DNA of 64,000 nucleotides, taken from contig CAKTLJ010000005.1 of assembly GCA_934572535.1 (NCBI GenBank), forward strand, positions 1 to 64,000, in the 5' to 3' direction. Both the position numbers and the translations under genes were made by a program. The stretch's first letter is position 1. Each line of letters starts with the position of its first letter. This stretch comes from an uncultured Eubacteriales bacterium (GTDB lineage Bacteria > Bacillota > Clostridia > Oscillospirales > Oscillospiraceae). The notes beneath the pieces were generated by a model. It saw nothing but the letters and a program-made list of their open reading frames with translations. It searched no databases and was not told where the DNA came from. Positions 31,693-40,457 of this stretch are shown one piece after another.

Positions 31693-32408
31693 TGCAGATC
31701 CTATGGCATAGCGACCAGGGCTGGAGGAAAAGCCATTCCTTGGACTGCCTCGCCCCGGCGGGGCGAGTGATCTCCCTGGTGGGTGGGGGCGGCAAGACCA
31801 CCCTCCTCTATCACCTGGCGGCGGACCGCCAGGCCAAGGGCAAGCGGACCGCGGTGATGACCACCACGAAGCTTTACCGGCCGGAGCGCCACTGCGCCAC
31901 CTGGCAGGAATGTGAAGCATGCTGGGCCGCCGGGCAGTACGCCGTCTGTGGGCAGGCGGTCTCCCCGGAAAAGCTGGGGCCGCCCCCTCCCCTGCTGCTG
32001 GCATGGCTGCTGGAACACGCCGACGTTCTTCTGATCGAGGCTGACGGGGCCAAGCACAGGCCCTGCAAGCTCCCCGCGGACCACGAACCGGTCCTCCTTC
32101 CCCACACCGACACGGTCATCGCCGTTCTGGGGCTGGACGCCTTGGGGCAGCCCGTCGGCCAGGCCTGCTTCCGGCCCAACCTGGTCTGCGACTTTCTGGG
32201 CTGCGGCATGGACCACCGCCTCACCCGCGAGGATTGCGCCAAGCTCCTCCTCTCTCCCCAGGGCTCCCGCAAAGGTGTGGGCCAGCGGGCGTACCGCATC
32301 GTTCTCAACAAGTGCGACGGGGCAGGCCGATCCGCCGAGGGACACGCCCTCGCCGCCCTCTTGGAGGCCATGGGCCACACCCAGACCTACCTCACCCGAT
32401 TTCGCTAG
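31692..32408 (+). CDS. yqeC: Selenium cofactor biosynthesis protein YqeC
   Basis: A 238-aa P-loop protein of the YqeC family, restricted to genomes with selenium-dependent molybdenum hydroxylases. The P-loop is SLVGGGGKTTLLYHLA (about residues 28-43), followed by TTTKLYRP and a Walker-B-like LLIEADGAKHRPCKLPADHEPVLLP, the family hallmark. A C-terminal NKCD (LNKCDGAG) resembles a GTPase specificity motif. The start overlaps the regulator's stop (TGATG). The exact reaction is unknown. Confidence 0.9.
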   Translation: MQILWHSDQGWRKSHSLDCLAPAGRVISLVGGGGKTTLLYHLAADRQAKGKRTAVMTTTKLYRPERHCATWQECEACWAAGQYAVCGQAVSPEKLGPPPPLLLAWLLEHADVLLIEADGAKHRPCKLPADHEPVLLPHTDTVIAVLGLDALGQPVGQACFRPNLVCDFLGCGMDHRLTREDCAKLLLSPQGSRKGVGQRAYRIVLNKCDGAGRSAEGHALAALLEAMGHTQTYLTRFR

Positions 32409-32425
32409 AAAGGACGATCGACCCC

Positions 32426-33229
32426 ATGCAACCTCTCATTCTCGTTCGCGGCGGCGGCGACCTGGCCACCGGCGTCATCCACAGACTCCACAGCGCGGGC
32501 TTTCCCGTTCTCGCCCTGGAGACCCCCCAGCCCGCCGCCATCCGCCGTCAGGTCGCCTTCAGCGAAGCGGTCTACCAGGGGACCGCCACCGTGGAGGGTG
32601 TGACCGCCCGCCTGATCCCCGCGCTCTCCCACCTTTCCCGGACTCTGGCAGCCGGAGAAGTCCCCCTCCTCATCGACCCCGAGGGTTCCTCTATCCCCCG
32701 CATAAGGCCTGCCGTGGTGGTGGACGCCATCCTGGCCAAGCGGAACCTGGGAACGCACCGGGGTATGGCCCCCCTCACCATCGCCCTGGGGCCGGGGTTC
32801 ACGGCGGGGGACGATGTGGATTTCGTCATCGAGACCATGCGGGGGCACGATCTGGGGCGCATCCTGACCGCAGGCCCCGCCCAGCCCAACACCGGCGTCC
32901 CCGGTCTGGTGGGCGGTGTCTCCGCAAAACGGGTCATCCACGCCGAACAGGCGGGGATCCTCCACGCCCGCCGGGCCATCGGCGACCGGGTGGAGCAGGG
33001 AGAGCCCATCGCGGTGATCTCCAACGCAGCGGGAGACTTCCCTGTCCCCGCCTCCATCTCCGGCCTGCTTCGGGACCTGATCCGGGACGGGTTCCCGGTG
33101 ACCAAGGGACTCAAGATCGCCGACATCGACCCCCGCGCAGGCGAAGAGAAGAACTGCTTCACCATCTCCGACAAGGCCCGCTGCATCGCGGGCAGTGTGC
33201 TGGAGCTGGTCTGCCGCCACACCCGATGA
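32426..33229 (+). CDS. yqeB: Selenium-dependent molybdenum hydroxylase maturation protein YqeB
   Basis: A 267-aa protein of the YqeB (EF2563) family. It opens with the Rossmann-like ILVRGGGDLATGVIHRLHSAGFPVLALE, followed by the family stretch AVVVDAILAKRNLGTHRGMAPLTIALGPGFTAGDDVDFVIETMRGHDLGR. The family is found only with SelD, YedF and molybdenum hydroxylases and is related to XdhC. The start at 32426 is the first that includes the glycine-rich loop; GGA is about ten bases upstream. Its role in selenium-cofactor insertion is inferred from co-occurrence. Confidence 0.9.
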   Translation: MQPLILVRGGGDLATGVIHRLHSAGFPVLALETPQPAAIRRQVAFSEAVYQGTATVEGVTARLIPALSHLSRTLAAGEVPLLIDPEGSSIPRIRPAVVVDAILAKRNLGTHRGMAPLTIALGPGFTAGDDVDFVIETMRGHDLGRILTAGPAQPNTGVPGLVGGVSAKRVIHAEQAGILHARRAIGDRVEQGEPIAVISNAAGDFPVPASISGLLRDLIRDGFPVTKGLKIADIDPRAGEEKNCFTISDKARCIAGSVLELVCRHTR

Positions 33230-33247
33230 GCCAAAGGGAGGACAGAG

Positions 33248-33850
33248 ATGACATCGCAACCAGAAACCTGCCCCCTGTCCGCTGTGGTCATGGCCTCAGG
33301 GCACTCCACACGCTTTCAGGGAAATAAGCTCATCACCCCGGTAGACGGGGTCCCCATGATCCAGCGGCTCTTCCAGGCCCTTCCCCGCGCCCTCTTTCAG
33401 ACCGTGGCCGTGGTGGCCCGAGAGGACCCCATTCTGGCGCTGGCCCAGGCCTTCCGCCTCACCCCGGTCCCCAACGATGACCGGAACAACGACACCGCCA
33501 AGACCATCCGCCTGGGGCTGACCCACATCCCGCCGGACAGCGCCGGCTGCATGTTCTTCGTGGGAGACCAGCCCTGGCTGCGGACGGAGACCATCCAGCT
33601 TCTCTGCCAGAGCTTTTTCGCCCAGCCGGACAGGATCCACCTTCCCGTCCACCAGGGCCAGCGGGGCAACCCGGTGATCTTCCCCGCCTGTCTCTTTGAA
33701 GAGTTGAAAAACCTCCCGCCCCATGGTCTGGGGAAGGCCGTCATCAAACGCCATCCCCAGCTTGTCATAGAGCGGGAGGTCGAGGCCCGGGATCTCCGGG
33801 ACGTCGATCACATCTGGGATTTGAACTGCAAAGGGGCCGTCTCGCTGTGA
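33248..33850 (+). CDS. mocA: Molybdenum cofactor nucleotidyltransferase (MocA/YgfJ-like)
   Basis: Nucleotidyltransferase of the MobA-like superfamily, predicted to add CMP (or another nucleotide) to the molybdenum cofactor. The nucleotide-binding loop reads VVMASGHSTRFQGNKLITPVDGVPMI (residues about 14-39), and the metal-binding FFVGDQPWL (about 103-111) is the DQP motif of this family. HQGQRGNPVIFPACLFEEL and the C-terminal RDVDHIWDL are also typical. Last gene of the regulator-yqeC-yqeB-mocA operon; its stop codon lies inside a terminator hairpin. Confidence 0.92.
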   Translation: MTSQPETCPLSAVVMASGHSTRFQGNKLITPVDGVPMIQRLFQALPRALFQTVAVVAREDPILALAQAFRLTPVPNDDRNNDTAKTIRLGLTHIPPDSAGCMFFVGDQPWLRTETIQLLCQSFFAQPDRIHLPVHQGQRGNPVIFPACLFEELKNLPPHGLGKAVIKRHPQLVIEREVEARDLRDVDHIWDLNCKGAVSL

Positions 33851-33862
33851 GACGGCCCCTTT
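33830..33862 (+). terminator. Terminator overlapping the mocA stop codon
   Basis: A perfect 14-bp stem (33830-33843 with 33849-33862) has the mocA TGA at the loop/stem junction. Only a short T run follows. Confidence 0.7.
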
Positions 33863-33886
33863 GGTGCAGATCGCGTTCAAACACGT

Positions 33887-33962
33887 TGGAGCTGGTGACG
33901 TGACTCGAACACGCGACCTTCTCATTACGAGTGAGATGCTCTACCAACTGAGCTACACCAGC
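33887..33962 (-). tRNA. tRNA-Thr (anticodon CGT)
   Basis: The minus strand folds as a 76-nt cloverleaf including an encoded CCA. Acceptor GCTGGTG pairs with CACCAGC, the D-arm is AGCTCAGTTGGTAGAGC-like, the anticodon stem TCTCA/TGAGA encloses loop CTCGTAA (anticodon CGT, codon ACG), and the T-loop is TTCGAGT. The discriminator base is T. Confidence 0.95.
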
Positions 33963-33991
33963 TTATCCGTTTTTGCAAATCTGCGGATAAT

Positions 33992-34020
33992 ATTTTATCA
34001 CAGAAACCCCCTGTTGTCAA
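33992..34020 (-). promoter_or_regulatory. Sigma-A promoter of tRNA-Thr
   Basis: On the minus strand consensus TTGACA (34020-34015) and TAAAAT (33997-33992) are 17 bases apart, 30 bases before the tRNA. Confidence 0.85.
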
Positions 34021-34176
34021 CCCCTTCTCGCTATACATTGGGTATACCAGGGCGGAAGCCTTGCGCGACGGCCTCTCCGCCCCGATATTTTCCCCAGTAT
34101 CGCGAGAATTCTACAAAGAGTTATGCACATTTTCCACCGAGTTTCCCACATTCAGTGGAAACTGCCGGTGCAAACA

Positions 34177-35196
34177 TCATCTCTCATAGCCCAGCGAGAT
34201 ATCCCGGTTGGCAAAGGCGTTCAGGTCCGTTCCGGCCCGGACACCGGCCAGATACTCGTAGTACCCCTGGCTGCCGATCATGGCGCCGTTGTCCCCGCAA
34301 AGCTTCAGCGGCGGAAGGTAGAGCTTGCAGCCCGCCTGCGCGCAGGCCTTCTCCAGATCCCCCCGGATGCGGGAGTTGGCGGCCACGCCGCCCACCACAG
34401 CCACCTTGCCGTAGCCCAGCTCTCGGGCGGCGGTCATGGTCCGGGGGACCAGCTCGTCGCTGACGGCGGCGGCGAAGGAGGCCGCCAGATCGGCCACGGG
34501 CAGCGCCTCTCCCTTCTGCTGGGCGTTGTGGATCAGGTTGAGCATGGCGGTCTTCAGCCCGGAGAAGGACATGTCCAGCGGGGCATCCTGGACGTGGACC
34601 TTGGGCAGGACAAAGGCCTTGTCGTCCCCGCCCTGCGCGGCCCGGTCCAGAGGACCGCCGCCGGGATACCCCAAGCCCATGACCCGGGCGATCTTGTCAA
34701 AGCACTCCCCGGCGGCGTCGTCCCGGGTGGCGCCCAAGATCTCCATGTCGGTGTAGCCCTTCACGTCCACGATGAGGGAGGTGCCGCCGGAAACGCACAG
34801 ACACACGAAGGGCGGCTCCAGGTCGGGGTGGGCGATGTAGTTGGCGGCGATGTGGCCCCGGACGTGGTGGACGGGGATCAGGGGGACCCCCAGGGCGTAG
34901 GCCACGGACTTGGCAAAATTCACCCCCACCAGCACCGCGCCGATGAGGCCGGGGGCATAGGTCACCGCCACGGCGTCAATGTCCTCCCGGCCCAGGCCCG
35001 CCCGGGCCAGCGCCTCGTCGGCCAGGCCGGAGATCACCTCGATGTGCTTCCGGGAGGCCAGCTCGGGCACCACGCCGCCGTAAATTTTGTGCATCTCCAC
35101 CGAGGAGGCGATACAGTCGGCCAGGACCTCCCGGCCGTCCTTCACCAGCGCCACTGCCGTCTCGTCGCAGGAGGATTCCACTGCAAGAATGATCAT
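34177..35196 (-). CDS. tsaD: tRNA N6-threonylcarbamoyladenosine transferase subunit
   Basis: Catalytic Kae1/TsaD subunit for t6A37 modification of ANN-decoding tRNAs. The 339-aa ASKHA-fold protein starts MIILAVESSCDETAVAL and has the metal-binding HVRGH (about residues 111-115) plus CVSGGTSLIV, GYPGGGPLDR and VVGGVAANSRIR. Its start overlaps the upstream GNAT gene as ATGA. It ends the polA-rimI-GNAT-tsaD run; TsaB and TsaE are not nearby. A tRNA-Thr gene, a t6A substrate, lies just downstream. Confidence 0.96.
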   Translation of the reverse strand: MIILAVESSCDETAVALVKDGREVLADCIASSVEMHKIYGGVVPELASRKHIEVISGLADEALARAGLGREDIDAVAVTYAPGLIGAVLVGVNFAKSVAYALGVPLIPVHHVRGHIAANYIAHPDLEPPFVCLCVSGGTSLIVDVKGYTDMEILGATRDDAAGECFDKIARVMGLGYPGGGPLDRAAQGGDDKAFVLPKVHVQDAPLDMSFSGLKTAMLNLIHNAQQKGEALPVADLAASFAAAVSDELVPRTMTAARELGYGKVAVVGGVAANSRIRGDLEKACAQAGCKLYLPPLKLCGDNGAMIGSQGYYEYLAGVRAGTDLNAFANRDISLGYER

Positions 35197-35840
35197 AGGG
35201 TTTCTTCCTTTCTCTCTTCCAACCCAGGAAGGGTGGTCTGCTCCGCCCAGGACTCCGGCGGCTGGAGGGGGTTCTCCGGATCTCGGGGGATCTGGATGTA
35301 GCGGTCATAGGCCCACTGGGAAAACTGGCGGCGGTACAGGGCCTTGTGGGCCTCCATCGTCCCCGCCGGGGTCCCTTTCCCGTTGGGGGAGCACAGGCAG
35401 ACTGCGTAGTGGACTCCAAAGAGAACGCAGTCATAGTCCAAAAAGACATAGCCGTTCCGGCGATAGAAGTCCATCCGCCGCTTCCGCAGGGCGTCGTGCG
35501 CTCCGCCATCGGGGGCTTCGGACTCGACGATGATGCCGTCCATATCCCGGAAGCGCGCTTTGAGCCGCTGTAAGATCTGTCCGCCCAGGCCGCCGTTTCG
35601 GCGGCTGGCGGTGACGCCCAGGTAGTCGATGAGGACATACCTTCCCCCCGGGCTCTCCCACAGGACGGCGTAGCCCAGCAGCTCGTCCCCCTCCCAGGCC
35701 CCCACGGGATGATACAGCCCCGATCGGTACAGGGCCTCCATGGCGGCGTAGGGCTTGAGCTCCTCGGCGGGAAAGGCCTCCTTCAGCTCCCGGTCGTGGA
35801 GCCATTTCAGCTCCTCTACGTTTAATTCCCGAAGCGTCAT
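35193..35840 (-). CDS. GNAT-family acetyltransferase
   Basis: A 215-aa GNAT protein with the acetyl-CoA-binding loop visible as LGVTASRRNGGLGGQILQRL (residues about 75-94) and the later YRRNGYVFLDYDCVLFG, the usual fourth motif. The C-terminal about 55 residues (after AVCLC) extend beyond a minimal GNAT fold. It overlaps rimI and tsaD by ATGA at both ends, so the three are translationally coupled. The substrate is unknown. Confidence 0.88.
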   Translation of the reverse strand: MTLRELNVEELKWLHDRELKEAFPAEELKPYAAMEALYRSGLYHPVGAWEGDELLGYAVLWESPGGRYVLIDYLGVTASRRNGGLGGQILQRLKARFRDMDGIIVESEAPDGGAHDALRKRRMDFYRRNGYVFLDYDCVLFGVHYAVCLCSPNGKGTPAGTMEAHKALYRRQFSQWAYDRYIQIPRDPENPLQPPESWAEQTTLPGLEERKEETL

Positions 35841-36283
35841 CGCGGAAACGTCCGGGTCAGCAGGAGGGCATCCTCCTTGGGGTCGTCATAGTAGCCCTTC
35901 CGGCGTCCGGCCTCCTGGAAGCCGTGCTTTTCATAGAGGGCCACGGCGGCGGTGTTGGAGGGGCGGACCTCCAGGGTCAGGAAGGCCAGCTTACTCTGGC
36001 CGAACCGGACGAACACGTCCAGCAGCCGGTCGGCGATCCCCATCCGTCGGCAGGAGGGGCGGACGGCCACGTTGTCGATGTAGCCCTCGTCCAGGACCAC
36101 GTGGAGGCCAGCGTAGCCCAGGACGGAGCCGTCCTCCCCTTCCGCCACGATGAAGGAGGCCGTGTCGTTATACAATTCTTCTTCCAGCATGGCCTCGTTC
36201 CAGGGCGCGGAGAAGCACATCCGCTCCAGCTCCGCCACCCCGGCCAGGTGGGAACGGTCCATGGGGACCAGTTTGTAATGCAT
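35837..36283 (-). CDS. rimI: Ribosomal protein S18 alanine N-acetyltransferase (RimI-like)
   Basis: A 148-aa GNAT enzyme with the RimI pattern: ERMCFSAPWNEAMLEEEL near the N-terminus, VRPSCRRMGIADRLLD as acetyl-CoA loop and LEVRPSNTAAVALYEKHGFQEAGRRKGYY at the C-terminus. The start at 36283 has AAGGAG seven bases upstream. Adjacent tsaD fits the common Firmicute tsaD-rimI linkage. S18 as target is by family analogy. Confidence 0.92.
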   Translation of the reverse strand: MHYKLVPMDRSHLAGVAELERMCFSAPWNEAMLEEELYNDTASFIVAEGEDGSVLGYAGLHVVLDEGYIDNVAVRPSCRRMGIADRLLDVFVRFGQSKLAFLTLEVRPSNTAAVALYEKHGFQEAGRRKGYYDDPKEDALLLTRTFPR

Positions 36284-36306
36284 GGTAGTTCTCCTTTCGG
36301 CTTGGC

Positions 36307-38961
36307 TCAGCCCTTGGCCTCCGCCCAGCTTCGTCCGGCGCCCGCGTCGGTGACGAGGGGGACCGAGAAGTGCCCGGCGGCCTCCATCTCCTCGCAGAGC
36401 AGCGCTTTCACGGTCTCCTGCTCCTCCTCGGGGCACTCCACGATGAGTTCGTCGTGGACCTGGAGGATGAGCCTGGCTCGAAGTCCCTCGGCCTTCAGGC
36501 GGTTCGACACCCGGATCATGGCCAGCTTCATCACATCGGCGGCGGTGCCCTGAATGGGCATGTTCAGTGCCACCCGCTCGCCAAAGGAGCGGAGGTTGTA
36601 GTTGGAAGACCGCAGCTCCGGCAGCCAGCGGCGGCGGCCCATGAGGGTGGAGACGTATCCGTCCTCCTTACCCTTCTTCTTGATGTTGTACATATATTCC
36701 CGGACCCCGGCAAAGGTGGCCAGGTAGCACTCCATATACTCCCGGGCCTCCTTCTGGCTGACCCCGATGTCCTGGGCCAGGGAGAAGCCGGAGATGCCGT
36801 AGACGATGCCAAAGTTCACTGCCTTGGCCCGGCGGCGCAACTCGGGAGAGACCGCCTCCACAGGGACTCCAAAGACCTGAGAGGCCGTCCGGGTGTGGAT
36901 GTCCTCCCCGGAGAGGAAGCTGTCGATCATGTTCTGATCCCCCGCCATGTGGGCCAGGAGGCGCAGTTCGATCTGGGAGTAGTCCGCGTCCACCAGCACC
37001 CAGCCGTCCGGGGCGATGAACATGTTCCGGATCTGAGCGCCCAGCTCTGTGCGGACCGGGATATTCTGGAGGTTCGGCTCCGTGGAGGACAGGCGGCCCG
37101 TGGCGGTCACGGTGTTCTGGAAGCAGGTGTGGATGCGGCCGTCGGAAGCAATGACCTTGGACAGGCCCTCCACATAGGTGGAGTTCAGCTTGGTCAGCTG
37201 GCGGTACTCCAGGATGTTGTCGATGATGGGGTGGGCCGGGCGGAGCTTTTCCAGCACCTCTGCGCTGGTGGAGTAGCCGGTCTTGGTCTTCTTCACCGGC
37301 GGCAGGCCCATCACCTCAAAGAGGATGTGGCCCAGCTGCTGGGTCGAGTTCAGGTTGAACTCCTCCCCGGCCTGGCGGAAGATCTCCGCCTGGAGGGCGG
37401 CAATGCCGGTCTTTAAGACCTCCCCGAACTGGGTCAGGGCCTGGTCGTCCACCAGCATCCCCGCCACCTCCATCTCGGCCAGCACGGGGCAGAGGGGCAG
37501 CTCGATCTCCTGGTAGACCCGCGTCAGGTCCAGCTCCTCCAGCTTGGGCGGCAGGACCTCGTAGAGCGCCAGGATGAGGGCGGCGTGGCTGGCCATGGCG
37601 CCATATGCCTGGGCGGTGGTCTCCTCGTCCTTCCAAGCCTTGGAGCTCAGATAGTCCTTGGCCGACGGGAAGCTCTCGGCGAAATACTGGGCCCCCACCT
37701 TGTCCAGGTCATAGCTGCCGTCCGTGGGCGAGAGCAGGTAGGCGGCGATGGCCGCGTCGAAGAGAAACCCTTCGGCCCGATAGCCCCGCCGCAGGGTCTG
37801 CGTCATCACGTCCTTGGTGTTATAGCCCAGCTTTTGGATGCCAGGGCCAAAGAATCCCTTCAAAAATGCCTCGTAGTCCGGGGTCTTATCCTGGAAGAAC
37901 AGCCCGGCCTTCTCGCCGGTTTCTCCCCAGCAGACCGCCAGACCGGCCAGGTCGGGCAGGGCGAGCACGGAGACCGTCTGGCCCTGCCAGAGGTCCAGCA
38001 GCTCCCGGGTCCGGGCCGCCTCGGTGACCAGCTCCATGTCGCAGCTTCCCTCGCAGTGGGCGCACGGCTCCTTGGGGCCTTGGGCGGCGTCCAGACCCAT
38101 CTGAGCGATGAGCTTGTAGAACTCCAGCTCCTGGAAGAGCTCCCGCAGGAGCGTGGCGTTGGCGGGCTTTTTCAGCGTCTCCTCCGGCGCAAAATCCATG
38201 GGCGCGTCGCAGTGGATGGTGCAGAGCGCGAAGGACTGGAAGGCGCTCTCCCGGCCCTCGGTGAGCTTCTTCTTCACGCCGGGCTTGGCGTTGAGGGTCT
38301 CCGCGTCCAGCCGCCGATAGATCTCCTCCAGGGTCCCGTTCTCGTGGAGGAGGGCCATGGCGGTCTTCTCCCCCACCCCGGGAACGCCGGGGATGTTGTC
38401 CGAGGCGTCTCCCATGAGGGCTTTGAGGTCCACCATCTGGGGGGCGTCAAAGCCGTAGGTCTCCCGGAAGGCGCCGGGGTCCATCTCCTTCGTGGTGGTC
38501 TTTCCCATGCGGCTGGTGACCAGCTCGATATAGGTGTGGTCAGTGACCAGCTGGAGGGAGTCCTTGTCCCCGGTGGCCACCCGGCAGTCCCAGCCGACGG
38601 CCTCGCATTTCCGGGAAATGGTGCCGATGAGGTCATCGGCCTCCCACCCGGCCAGCTCGTACTGAGGGATGTTCATGGCGTCCAGGACCTGCTTCAGCAC
38701 GGGCATCTGGACGGCCAGCTCCTCAGGCATCCCCTTGCGCTGGGCCTTGTAGCCCTCGTAGGCCAGGTGGCGGAAGGTGGGTTCCTTCCGGTCAAAGGTC
38801 ACGCACAGGCCGTCGGGGTCCACCTCCTCCTCCATGCGGCGGAGGATATTCAAAAAGCCAAAGATGGCGTGGGTGGGAAACCCCTTCTGGTTGCTCAGAG
38901 GGTGCATCCCGAAAAAGGCACGGTTGACGATGGAGTTTCCGTCGATCACCAGCAGCTTCAT
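36307..38961 (-). CDS. polA: DNA polymerase I
   Basis: An 884-aa repair and Okazaki-processing polymerase. Residues 1 to about 290 form the 5' nuclease (LVIDGNSIVNRAFFG; ATGDKDSLQLV; KALMGDASDNIPGVPGVGEKTA). The central segment (about 300-470) lacks the DxE proofreading motif, as in other Firmicute enzymes. The polymerase domain has motif A DYSQIELR, motif B RRRAKAVNFGIVYG and motif C VHDELIVE. The ATG at 38961 has AAAGGAAG upstream. First gene of the polA-rimI-GNAT-tsaD run. Confidence 0.97.
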   Translation of the reverse strand: MKLLVIDGNSIVNRAFFGMHPLSNQKGFPTHAIFGFLNILRRMEEEVDPDGLCVTFDRKEPTFRHLAYEGYKAQRKGMPEELAVQMPVLKQVLDAMNIPQYELAGWEADDLIGTISRKCEAVGWDCRVATGDKDSLQLVTDHTYIELVTSRMGKTTTKEMDPGAFRETYGFDAPQMVDLKALMGDASDNIPGVPGVGEKTAMALLHENGTLEEIYRRLDAETLNAKPGVKKKLTEGRESAFQSFALCTIHCDAPMDFAPEETLKKPANATLLRELFQELEFYKLIAQMGLDAAQGPKEPCAHCEGSCDMELVTEAARTRELLDLWQGQTVSVLALPDLAGLAVCWGETGEKAGLFFQDKTPDYEAFLKGFFGPGIQKLGYNTKDVMTQTLRRGYRAEGFLFDAAIAAYLLSPTDGSYDLDKVGAQYFAESFPSAKDYLSSKAWKDEETTAQAYGAMASHAALILALYEVLPPKLEELDLTRVYQEIELPLCPVLAEMEVAGMLVDDQALTQFGEVLKTGIAALQAEIFRQAGEEFNLNSTQQLGHILFEVMGLPPVKKTKTGYSTSAEVLEKLRPAHPIIDNILEYRQLTKLNSTYVEGLSKVIASDGRIHTCFQNTVTATGRLSSTEPNLQNIPVRTELGAQIRNMFIAPDGWVLVDADYSQIELRLLAHMAGDQNMIDSFLSGEDIHTRTASQVFGVPVEAVSPELRRRAKAVNFGIVYGISGFSLAQDIGVSQKEAREYMECYLATFAGVREYMYNIKKKGKEDGYVSTLMGRRRWLPELRSSNYNLRSFGERVALNMPIQGTAADVMKLAMIRVSNRLKAEGLRARLILQVHDELIVECPEEEQETVKALLCEEMEAAGHFSVPLVTDAGAGRSWAEAKG

Positions 38962-39015
38962 TGCTTCACTTCCTTTGCCGCGGGGTCCAGCCCCGCTCAG
39001 GTAACATAATAGGAT

Positions 39016-39044
39016 ATTGTAGCAAGATTTGAAGAGAAAATCAA
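39016..39044 (-). promoter_or_regulatory. Sigma-A promoter of polA
   Basis: On the minus strand TTGATT (39044-39039) and TACAAT (39021-39016) are 17 bases apart, about 55 bases before polA. Confidence 0.72.
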
Positions 39045-39058
39045 TTCTCCCGCAAGAA

Positions 39059-39087
39059 TTGACAAGGTGTGCCCTATCCTTTATATT
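39059..39087 (+). promoter_or_regulatory. Sigma-A promoter of the DUF4234 gene
   Basis: Consensus TTGACA (39059-39064) and TATATT (39082-39087) are 17 bases apart, 34 bases before the start codon. Confidence 0.82.
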
Positions 39088-39120
39088 AAGTGTATCCAAA
39101 CTGTGAAAGGATCTGTCGTT

Positions 39121-40248
39121 ATGCAGCAGCGCTCCCTTGCTCCCATCCCTCTGGCCACGGCCATTCTGACAGCGTTGAACGCCCTGTGGTGTCTCTTCCG
39201 CCTGTTCGGCGACCTGAACTATCTCCCAGCCTCCCTGATCTTCCTCTCTCTGCTGGGCTTCGGCGTGTACGGCTTTTTCGCCGTCGTCCTCTTTTTCCGC
39301 CGCCGGGACATCATGCTCCCCATCGCGGCAGCCGCCCTGTGCCTGCTGAACCTGGCGAGCCTGCCCCGAAGCTTTCTGAGCGTGTGGAGCTTCCTGGGCT
39401 GTATCCTGTTTCTGGCGGCCTCTCTGGGCCTGCTGATCTGGGCGGGCTGCGCCGTGCTGGACCCCCTCTTGGAGCACCAGCCCCTGACCGAAAAGCTCTG
39501 GTTCCTGCCCGGCCTGGCCGCCGCCCTCGGGGCCTTCCTCTCCATCTCCGCCGAGCCCTATCTGGGCAGCCTGCTGAGAAACCTCTTCGCCATCGCGGTG
39601 TACTTCCTGCTCTCCCTCACCCTCGTCTTCCCGGATGGAAACCCCGCGCGGCCCTTCTCCGACCCCCTCCCCCCTGTGGAGACCCCCTATGACGGGCCCG
39701 AAGACTTTGATCTGCCCCAGGAGGACTACCCGGACCTGGACGATACCATGCCGCTCTTCCCGCCGCGGGACGGCTACTGCGACATGCTCAAGCATGTCCT
39801 GCTGCTGATCTTCACCTTCGGCGTGTGGTTCTTCATCTGGATCTACCGCGCCACCGGGTATCTCAACCAGGTGGAGGAAGCGCCGTTCCGGACCCCCACC
39901 AACCAGCTTCTGCTGTGCCTCTTCGTCCCCTTCTACCACATTTATTGGGTCTACCAGAGCGCCCGGCGGCTGGACCGCCTGGCCAACAGCCAGGGCGTTG
40001 CCTCGGACCTGCGGGTCGTCTGCCTGGTGCTGGCCTTCTTCGTGCCCATCCTGCCCCCGGTCCTCATGCAGGATAAGATGAACCGACTTTCCGGCCGGGA
40101 AGACGCCCCCGCGGGCCGTCCCTATGTCTCGCCTGTCAACGACGAGGTCCTGGCCGTCCGCCTGCGGACCTACAAATCCCTGCTGGATGACGGTCTTATC
40201 ACCCAGGAGGACTACGACGCCAAGAAAAAACAGATCCTGGGACTGTGA
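39121..40248 (+). CDS. Membrane protein with DUF4234 and SHOCT domains
   Basis: A 375-aa protein. The N-terminal about 170 residues hold about five hydrophobic segments, followed by an acidic linker (about 185-215, rich in Asp and Pro). A DUF4234 domain follows (MLKHVLLLIFTFGVWFFIWIYRATGYLN, then FVPFYHIYWVYQSARRLD and VLAFFVPILPP). The last 28 residues form a SHOCT motif (LLDDGLITQEDYDAKKKQIL), a short domain usually at the ends of membrane proteins. AAGGA is nine bases before ATG 39121. Function is unknown. It has its own promoter and a strong terminator. Confidence 0.88.
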   Translation: MQQRSLAPIPLATAILTALNALWCLFRLFGDLNYLPASLIFLSLLGFGVYGFFAVVLFFRRRDIMLPIAAAALCLLNLASLPRSFLSVWSFLGCILFLAASLGLLIWAGCAVLDPLLEHQPLTEKLWFLPGLAAALGAFLSISAEPYLGSLLRNLFAIAVYFLLSLTLVFPDGNPARPFSDPLPPVETPYDGPEDFDLPQEDYPDLDDTMPLFPPRDGYCDMLKHVLLLIFTFGVWFFIWIYRATGYLNQVEEAPFRTPTNQLLLCLFVPFYHIYWVYQSARRLDRLANSQGVASDLRVVCLVLAFFVPILPPVLMQDKMNRLSGREDAPAGRPYVSPVNDEVLAVRLRTYKSLLDDGLITQEDYDAKKKQILGL

Positions 40249-40259
40249 TCCCAGCCCGC

Positions 40260-40301
40260 AAGGAAGGAAGCCGGCTCTCCCGCTTCCTTCCTTCTTTTTT
40301 T
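40260..40301 (+). terminator. Terminator of the DUF4234 gene
   Basis: AAGGAAGGAAGC (40260-40271) pairs perfectly with GCTTCCTTCCTT (40282-40293), followed by C and a long T run. Confidence 0.9.
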
Positions 40302-40457
40302 CATATACTCGGACGATCCCTGTCGCTTCCGCTGATTTTCTTGATATAAACTATGTGACGGCCGATAGAAAAAGTATTTTTGTATATTTTTTTACATTCT
40401 TTATTGTTTCCTCAAGAACGTCAACATTTTGGGCATATAATCCTTGATTTATCCTCG

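Noticed and set aside
38962..39939. N-terminal extension of polA by 326 codons upstream of 38961
   Set aside because: It would run antisense through the DUF4234 gene and across two promoters; the family N-terminus MKLLVIDGNS starts at 38961.
40413..40441. A TATAAT box at 40436 as a second promoter for hydrogenase operon 1
   Set aside because: The -10 is perfect but no -35 hexamer is recognisable at 16-18 bases; the downstream TTGACA-17-TAAGAT promoter with the Rex-like site is far better.
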